From Streptomyces sp. NBC_00440 (GTDB lineage Bacteria; Actinomycetota; Actinomycetes; Streptomycetales; Streptomycetaceae): 64,000 bases of DNA. Below, one piece after another: positions 58,834 to 64,000 of this stretch. The notes under the pieces are model-generated. The model did not search any database and had not been told where the DNA came from. It saw only the letters and a program-made list of their open reading frames with translations. The number at the start of each line of letters is the position of its first letter. Position 1 is the stretch's first letter. The stretch is taken from assembly GCF_036014215.1 (NCBI RefSeq), contig NZ_CP107921.1, positions 5,649,501 to 5,713,500 on the forward strand. Reading direction: 5' to 3'. A program made the translations under genes and the position numbers.

Positions 58834-60114
58834 TCAGGCGTCAGGGCGGACCGCGCCGAGGATCGGGTTCGACGCGATCGGCGAGACCTTCACGTCGGCG
58901 CCGGGGCGGGGTGCCTGGACGACCTTGCCGCCGCCGATGTACAGCGCGACATGGGTGGCCCCCGGGAAGTAGACGATCAGGTCGCCGGGGCGCAGCGATC
59001 GCAGCGAGACCCTGGGCAGCCGGCGCCACTGCTGCTGGCTGGTCCGGGGAATCGTGCGCCCGGCGTGCGCCCAGGCACGCCAGGTCAGCCCCGAGCAGTC
59101 GAAGGAGCGGGGACCCTCGGCGCCCCAGAGGTACGGCTTGCCGACCTGGGCGAGTCCGTACGCCACGGCCCGGGCGCCGCGCGTCGACGCCGAAGCCTGC
59201 GGTCCGCTCAGCGCCCCGGAGGCGTCCAGCGCGCCCTGGGCGGCGGTCGTATCGGCGTCGTCCTGCGCCTGTACGTCGGACGCTTCGCCGGGGGAGAGCC
59301 CGGCGAGCAGTGCTTCCGCCTCGCGCAGACGGGCCTGGGCCGTCTTGTACTGCTGCTTCTGCCGGGCGACGAGTGCCTGCTTCTTCTGCAGTGCGGCACG
59401 TGACGCGGTGTCGAGTTTCCCGGCATGCGCCTCGGCCTTCTGGAGCCGGCGGGCCTTGGCCATCAGATCGGCCGATGCCCGCTGGATCTGGTGGCCCGCG
59501 TCGAGAGCCTGCTGGGGGTCGCCGCCCAGCATCAGGCTGATATAGGGGGACAGCCCGGACTGTTCCTGATACTGCTCGCGCGCCAGCCGGCCGGCGGCGT
59601 TCCGGCTCTGGGCGAGCTCCATCCGCGCCTTCACCAGTCCGGCGCCGACGCTGTTCGCCTTGGCCTGCTGGCGCTTGAGTGCCTCCGTGGTGGCGCGGTA
59701 GGTCTGCCCGGCCTGCTCGGACTGCTGGTAGAGGGTCCGGAGCCGGGTCAGGGTGGCCTCGGCCGGGGTACGGGGAGCGGCGGGCGCGACTCCGGGCGCG
59801 CCGGGGGCCGGGTCGGTCACTCCGGGGCCGGACAGGCCTGGTTCGCCCAGGCCCGGATCGGCCGCGGCGTCACCCGGGGCGGCCGGGCTACCGGTGCCGG
59901 TGGCCCCGGTCCGGCCGTCGGCGGCGCCGGGAGCGGCTGGTGCGGCGGGAGTGGCTGGAGTGGCGGGACCGGTGGGGGCGGGCGAGGCTGCCGGGCCCGG
60001 TTCCGGGACGGGGCTGCCGAGGCCGACCGGAACGGCGAGTGCGGGGGTCGCACCGACGACCACCGTGGCCAGTGCCGTCGTACAGATGAACCGCAGCAGT
60101 CTTCCTGACACCAC
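58834..60114 (-). CDS. secreted NlpC/P60 peptidoglycan hydrolase
   Basis: A 426-residue exported protein. The signal peptide (FICTTALATVVVGATPALAV) is followed by a Pro/Ala/Gly-rich stretch to ~120. A coiled-coil region (~115-280) rich in Gln/Lys/Ala comes next, then the NlpC/P60 domain from ~300 with Cys in RSFDCSGLTWRAWAHAG, His in GATHVALYIGGGKVVQAPRP, and RPGDLIVYF. It cleaves peptide cross-links in the wall. GTG 60114 is the start, with GAGGTGAT upstream. The coiled coil probably controls or positions the hydrolase. Confidence 0.93.
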   Translation of the reverse strand: MVSGRLLRFICTTALATVVVGATPALAVPVGLGSPVPEPGPAASPAPTGPATPATPAAPAAPGAADGRTGATGTGSPAAPGDAAADPGLGEPGLSGPGVTDPAPGAPGVAPAAPRTPAEATLTRLRTLYQQSEQAGQTYRATTEALKRQQAKANSVGAGLVKARMELAQSRNAAGRLAREQYQEQSGLSPYISLMLGGDPQQALDAGHQIQRASADLMAKARRLQKAEAHAGKLDTASRAALQKKQALVARQKQQYKTAQARLREAEALLAGLSPGEASDVQAQDDADTTAAQGALDASGALSGPQASASTRGARAVAYGLAQVGKPYLWGAEGPRSFDCSGLTWRAWAHAGRTIPRTSQQQWRRLPRVSLRSLRPGDLIVYFPGATHVALYIGGGKVVQAPRPGADVKVSPIASNPILGAVRPDA

Positions 60115-60274
60115 ATCACCTCTGCTTCCGGAGTGGACCGTCCACCCCGGACCGAGCCTGCGGTGAAGCCGGCAGTGTCACCTCACGGGTGGGCGAATCG
60201 GCCCAATCCGGTCACCCGGACAGGTTGGATCCGGTTGCGGGGACCGGCCCGATACCACCCGGCGGGCCGCCGGC

Positions 60275-60664
60275 TCACCCGGAACCGCTGCCCGGCCCAC
60301 CGCCTGACTCGGCATCAGCATCAGGCCCCTCGTCCGGCTTCCTGTCCGGCGTCCTGTCCGATGTCCTGTCCGGTTTCACGTCGGGCTTCACGTCCGGTTG
60401 CACGTCCGGTTTCGACCAGGGCCACTTCAGCGTGCGGGGCCGGCCGTCCGGTGCGTACGCGTACTTCCAGCCGCGCTGAATCCCGAGACGCCTGGTATGG
60501 CCGGCCGGGGTGCGGACATAGACGAGTACGGTCGGCGGCCCGCCCCCGGCGTCCGGGACGGGAACCTCGTACACCTTGGGCGGCTGACCGGTCGGGCCGA
60601 GCAGGACGGGCAGGATCCGCCCGTCCAGCGGACCGCCCTCGAACAGGGTCTCTTCGCTCTTCAC
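60275..60664 (-). CDS. hypothetical protein with charged repeat tail
   Basis: A ~129-residue protein. The first ~80 residues form a small beta-rich domain ([59 protein letters not shown]). The tail is an imperfect Lys/Pro/Asp repeat ([16 protein letters not shown] and similar) from a 12-bp-type DNA repeat at ~60340-60415. GTG 60664 gives the domain a natural start; the frame to 60793 runs through repeats. Function unknown. Confidence 0.5.
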   Translation of the reverse strand: MKSEETLFEGGPLDGRILPVLLGPTGQPPKVYEVPVPDAGGGPPTVLVYVRTPAGHTRRLGIQRGWKYAYAPDGRPRTLKWPWSKPDVQPDVKPDVKPDRTSDRTPDRKPDEGPDADAESGGGPGSGSG

Positions 60665-60702
60665 CGGGCCAGTCTGACGCAGCACCCCGGCAGCCCCGCG
60701 AC

Positions 60703-60745
60703 GGACAGCCGTAGCGGAAGGACAGCCGTAGCGGAAGGACAGCGG
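60703..60745. repeat. 17-bp tandem repeat, 2.5 copies
   Basis: GGACAGCCGTAGCGGAA twice in a row plus a partial GGACAGCGG, upstream of the 60664 start. It is the most recent-looking duplication in the window, as the two full copies are identical. Confidence 0.85.
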
Positions 60746-60845
60746 TCGCGGACGGCGGCCCGGCCGCCACTGAAGCAGAGCCCCGGCCGCCACGGACGGC
60801 GCCCGCCTCTTCGCTGAGGCGCCCCCTGCTGACGCGGTGCCCGCG

Positions 60846-61577
60846 TCAGGCGTCGCCCAGCAGCCGCGCGGCCTCGTCCACCACGGGTAGCAGCCGGTTG
60901 GCCAGGACTCCGACCGCGCCTTCGGGCCGCTCGTCGGCCAGCGCGGTCCTGACGGCCGCCGCGGCCTGAGGGTCCGTCCCGGCCGTCGCCGCCAGCAGCG
61001 CGATGAGATGGTCGATCAGCCAGTCGCGCAGCTCACCGACGGGCGGCTGCTTCTCCTCGTCCAGCCAGATCAGCGAGGCGGCCTCGACGGCGGCGATCCA
61101 GGTCCGCACCATCATGCGCAGCCGCGGACCCGGTGCGCCGACCCCGAGGTGGACGAGGATCTGCTCGGCCGCGGCCCGCCGCACCTCGTCCACGATCGCC
61201 CCGGTGCGGGACGTCTCGGCGACGCTGCCGCCCTGGAGCAGCGCCGAGAACCCGGCGTCGTGCTCGTCCACGAAGGCGAGATAGCGGTCGAGCACCCGTG
61301 CCAGCCGTACGGTGAGCGGGCCGGTCTGCGGCTCGGCGAAGCAGAGTTCGAGCTGGTCGGCCGCCGAGCGCAGCGCCTTCTCGTACAACTGCTGCTTGCC
61401 GCCGGGGAAGTAGCGGTAGACGAGCGGCCGGGAGACCCCGGCCGCCTCGGCGACGTCGTCGAGCGAGACCTCGTCGGGCGCCCGGTGCGCGAAGAGCGAC
61501 AGGGCCGCGTCGAGGAGCTGGACACGGCGCTCCTCGACGCTGAGGCGTCGGTACGCGGGGATCGCTGCGGGGGTCAT
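60846..61577 (-). CDS. TetR-family transcriptional regulator
   Basis: A 243-residue TetR regulator. N-terminal [23 protein letters not shown] then [20 protein letters not shown]. The C-terminal ligand domain is helical ([20 protein letters not shown]). ATG 61577 is chosen over 61613 because it leaves a 161-base divergent region before the hydroxylase gene. It probably regulates that gene or itself. Confidence 0.88.
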   Translation of the reverse strand: MTPAAIPAYRRLSVEERRVQLLDAALSLFAHRAPDEVSLDDVAEAAGVSRPLVYRYFPGGKQQLYEKALRSAADQLELCFAEPQTGPLTVRLARVLDRYLAFVDEHDAGFSALLQGGSVAETSRTGAIVDEVRRAAAEQILVHLGVGAPGPRLRMMVRTWIAAVEAASLIWLDEEKQPPVGELRDWLIDHLIALLAATAGTDPQAAAAVRTALADERPEGAVGVLANRLLPVVDEAARLLGDA

Positions 61578-61738
61578 GACCGCAGCGTAATCCCGGTGTT
61601 CACGGCGGGGCACGTTCCGGGGAGCGCCCCGGATCCGGCCGCCGCGGCGCCACCGCCATACTGCGAGTGATCGTTCCGCGATTCCGGCCGGCGTTCGCCC
61701 GGTCTCCGGCCCCGCCCCGAACCGAAGGGAACCCCCAC

Positions 61739-62965
61739 GTGTCCTCGGCTCTTCCCGTCCTCACGCACACCTCCGTCGTCATCATCGGGGCCGGTCCCGC
61801 CGGGCTCGTGGTGGCGAACCGGCTGCACGACAGCGGCGTGGACTGCGTGCTGCTGGAAGCGGAGAGCAGAGATTTCATCGAGCGCCGGCCGCGTGCCGGG
61901 TTCATGGAGGAGTGGGCGGTACGGGCGCTCGCCGAGCACGGCCTCGCGGAGCGGATAGCCGTCCAGGCCGAGACCCAGGGCGAGTTCGAGTTCCGGTTCG
62001 GCGGCGAGCGGCACACCGTGCCGACGGCCGAGCTGTCCGGCCGGCGGCATTTCGTCTATCCGCAGCCGCGGCTGGTGACCGATCTGATCGCCTCGTACGC
62101 GGACAAGGGAGCGGGCGACGCCCGCTTCGGCGTCCGGGACGTACGTCTTGACGGCATCGGCGGCGACCGGCCCGTGGTCTCGTACACCGACCCGCTGACC
62201 GGCTCGCGGCACCGCGTCGTGTGCGACTACGTGGCGGGCTGCGACGGCGCACGGGGAGTCGCGCGGGCCGCGATACCCGAGGGCCGGGTCACGGTCAGCC
62301 GCCGCGACGACGGGGTCGCCTGGCTGGCGCTGCTCGCCCAGGCACCGCCGTCCGCGGACGGCGTGGTCTTCGGCATCCACGAGCGCGGGTTCGGCGCCCA
62401 TATGGCCCGCGGCCCCGAGGTCACCCGGTACTACCTCCAGGTCCCGCCCGGCGACACCCCGGACGACTGGCCGCACGAGCGCGTCTGGCACGAACTGCAC
62501 ACCCGCCTCGCCGCGGACGGGGCCCGTCCGCTCACGGAGGGAACGCTCGTGGAGAAGGTGGTCCTGGACATGCACAACTACGTGGTGGAGCCGATGTCCC
62601 ACGGCCGTCTCCATCTCGCGGGCGACGCGGCACATCTGGTCGCACCGATCGCGGCGAAGGGGATGAACCTCGCGATCCACGACGCGCTGCTGCTCGCGGA
62701 CGCGCTGATCGCGGCCACCCCGGGCGGCGACTCCGACGACGATGACAACGGCGCCGGGCTCGCCGGGTACTCGGAGGCGGCTCTGCGGCGCGTCTGGCAG
62801 TACCAGGAGTTCTCGCAGTGGCTCTCGGACGTACTGCACGGGGCATCGTCGGGCGACCGCTTCCGTGCGGGCACGGCGCGGGCCCGGCTGGGGCGAATCC
62901 TGGAATCCGGAACCGCGGCCAGGGCGTTCGCGGGGCAGTACATGGGGGAGGAAGGCGGGCGGTGA
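61739..62965 (+). CDS. PobA-like FAD-dependent aromatic hydroxylase
   Basis: A 408-residue class A flavoprotein monooxygenase resembling 4-hydroxybenzoate 3-hydroxylase. It has GAGPAGLVVANRLHDSGVDC, the RPRAGFMEEWAVRAL loop, the DG motif DYVAGCDGARGVARAAIP, and HGRLHLAGDAAHLVAPIAAK. Near the substrate carboxylate the equivalent of Arg 214 is present (GFGAHMARGPEVTRYY) but the partner Ser appears as Met, so the substrate may differ. GTG 61739, eight bases after AAGGGA, is the start. An acidic insert (GGDSDDDDNGAG) lies near 345. Confidence 0.82.
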   Translation: MSSALPVLTHTSVVIIGAGPAGLVVANRLHDSGVDCVLLEAESRDFIERRPRAGFMEEWAVRALAEHGLAERIAVQAETQGEFEFRFGGERHTVPTAELSGRRHFVYPQPRLVTDLIASYADKGAGDARFGVRDVRLDGIGGDRPVVSYTDPLTGSRHRVVCDYVAGCDGARGVARAAIPEGRVTVSRRDDGVAWLALLAQAPPSADGVVFGIHERGFGAHMARGPEVTRYYLQVPPGDTPDDWPHERVWHELHTRLAADGARPLTEGTLVEKVVLDMHNYVVEPMSHGRLHLAGDAAHLVAPIAAKGMNLAIHDALLLADALIAATPGGDSDDDDNGAGLAGYSEAALRRVWQYQEFSQWLSDVLHGASSGDRFRAGTARARLGRILESGTAARAFAGQYMGEEGGR

Positions 62966-63047
62966 CCGCGGATGGCCGGCGCAGTCACGGTACGAGGTAG
63001 GTCTCTGCCCACACCACCTTGCGGGGGACGGGCCCCAGGACCACGCC

Positions 63048-63450
63048 TCAGCGGTCGGCGAGCGCTTCGACGATCAGCAGACCACGCCCGGACTCGGAGT
63101 CGTCGGCTGGCGGGGCGGTGTTGCCGGGCCCGACGGGCGGAAGGCGGTCACCCCGGGTGTCGGTCAGCTCGATCCGCAGAAGCGTGTCGCCGTGCACGGC
63201 CAGGCCCAGCCGGAAGTCCCTGCCCCGTACCCGGCCGTGGACGACGGCGTTGGTGGCCGGCTCGGCAACAATGTGCGCGGCAGACTCCGACGGCAGCCCC
63301 CAGGCGCGCAGATGAGCGACGGCGAGCAGCCGGGCGAGCCTCGCGCTCCGGCGGGTGGGGGGGAGGCGGGTCAGCCGATGGAACGGAGATCCGGAGTGCT
63401 TCCCTCCGATCCGCCGGCCGCCTTCAGCCGGGTCTACAGCTCCTGGTCTC
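63048..63450 (-). pseudogene. anti-sigma-type HATPase reading frame without a usable start
   Basis: The minus strand reads a typical Streptomyces RsbW-like ATPase: RRSARLARLLAVAHLRAWGL, AAHIVAEPATNAVVHGRVRG (N-box), GLAVHGDTLLRIELTDTRGD, then SESGRGLLIVEALADR and TGA at 63048. No in-frame ATG, GTG or TTG lies upstream of the domain; the frame stays open into the next gene. Either it starts with CTG, is read by frameshift from the upstream gene, or has lost its 5' end. The right boundary is approximate. Confidence 0.55.
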
Positions 63451-64000
63451 CTTGCCAGGTGACTGACCTCAGCGCCGCTGGGCCACCATTCGCCAGGCCC
63501 TTGTAGGTCACGGTCCGTTCGGGGCCGAGCTCGTGCGCGACCTGTTGTGCCAGGTCATGTCCCTCGCGGAACAGCCGCTGCCACTCGTCGTCGTACTTGC
63601 CTTCCTCCCGGTCCCGCAGGTCCAGGTTCAACGTGGTGTCGATGTTCTTCGCCCACGTGTACAGACCGGCGACGAGATCGTCGGACAGGGCCAGCGCGGC
63701 GGCGGGATCGTCGGGGGCGAAGTCACCGAATCCCTCGGCGCGCAGCGGACCGAATTTGAACTCGCCCTCGACCGTGATGTGCACGGGAGGTGGCGGTGGT
63801 CTGCCGTGGCTGTCGCGCTCCCAGTGGAGACGGTCGCAGCTCCAGCACACCCACTTCGAGGTCTTGTGGCGCTCGTCCCAGTAGCACACGGCGCGCGACG
63901 GCCCTAGATGTCCGGCCAGGCGCCGGGCTGCTGTCAGGCCCTGTTTGACGTGCTTGCGCAGTTCGGGACGGGAGGTAAAGCCCTCCGGCGGCCGGGAAAG
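63434..64000 (-). CDS. hypothetical Cys-containing protein (5' end beyond window)
   Basis: At least 188 residues, open to the right edge. It contains HVKQGLTAARRLAGHLGPSR, then AVCYWDERHKTSKWVCWSCD with Cys residues that could bind metal, RLHWERDSHG, a Pro run, and a C-terminal helical part (DLVAGLYTWAKNIDTTLNLD, HDLAQQVAHELGPERTVTYK). The GTG at 63889 is internal to a longer conserved-looking frame, so it is not taken as the start. It runs into the HATPase frame downstream. Function unknown. Confidence 0.6.
   Translation of the reverse strand, partial: LSRPPEGFTSRPELRKHVKQGLTAARRLAGHLGPSRAVCYWDERHKTSKWVCWSCDRLHWERDSHGRPPPPPVHITVEGEFKFGPLRAEGFGDFAPDDPAAALALSDDLVAGLYTWAKNIDTTLNLDLRDREEGKYDDEWQRLFREGHDLAQQVAHELGPERTVTYKGLANGGPAALRSVTWQGDQEL

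Overview
The window looks like a stretch of Streptomyces chromosome. GC content is very high, third positions are strongly biased, coupled ATGA/GTGA/TTGA gene junctions are common, and it carries genus-typical modules: a SigB-like sigma factor with its kinase-type anti-sigma factor, nickel superoxide dismutase with its maturation protease, an EshA-type protein, a conservon, an actinobacterial 2-oxoglutarate decarboxylase/dehydrogenase, and lon with a HAIR element. Gene content and order resemble the core region around sigH, the malic enzyme gene and kgd in model streptomycetes. That comparison comes from memory, not a search. I see no tRNA, rRNA, CRISPR array or intact insertion sequence.

Layout. 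1-6.1 kb: a stress block with the sigma/anti-sigma pair, a UBP zinc-finger protein, a Na+/H+ antiporter, a PLP enzyme, and an NO-response pair (flavohaemoprotein and NsrR) with matching operators. 6.2-9.5 kb: a family 2B encapsulin shell (EshA-like) with a polyprenyl diphosphate synthase and a GNAT protein. 9.7-18.3 kb: small accessory genes and regulators, sodN/sodX, and several broken genes (a half-length MFS transporter and a multiply frameshifted methyltransferase). 18.4-24 kb: a polar amino-acid ABC transporter, malic enzyme and a zinc-type oxidoreductase. 24.4-28.5 kb: a small HTH/Clp-N pair, a PadR/DUF4097 pair and small hypothetical genes.

28.7-40.1 kb is the most unusual part: a seven-gene block encoding a Trypco1 protein, a trypsin-like protease fused to a VMAP-type region, a MoxR AAA+ ATPase, a very large vWA protein, a 51-residue peptide, an FxsB-type radical SAM/SPASM maturase, and an NB-ARC/TPR protein with a TIR-like N-terminus. 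The architecture matches the vWA-MoxR-VMAP biological-conflict systems and the FxSxx-COOH peptide systems. The peptide ends Tyr-Glu-Asp-Ala-Pro, with Y-x-D where classical precursors have F-x-S. It starts with TTG and overlaps both neighbours, so an ordinary gene finder would miss it. The vWA gene carries a TTA codon, which would place the system under developmental bldA control.

40.1-52.2 kb: kgd, a two-component system, a spermidine-synthase-like protein, a rhomboid-like membrane protein, lon, a secreted GH25 lysozyme and a MarR regulator. 52.2-58.7 kb: a PP2C-like protein diverges from a complete conservon (cvnABCD) followed by a styrene-monooxygenase-like flavoprotein. 58.8-64 kb: an NlpC/P60 hydrolase, a TetR regulator divergent from a PobA-like hydroxylase, an anti-sigma-type ATPase reading frame without a normal start codon, and a partial hypothetical gene running off the right edge.
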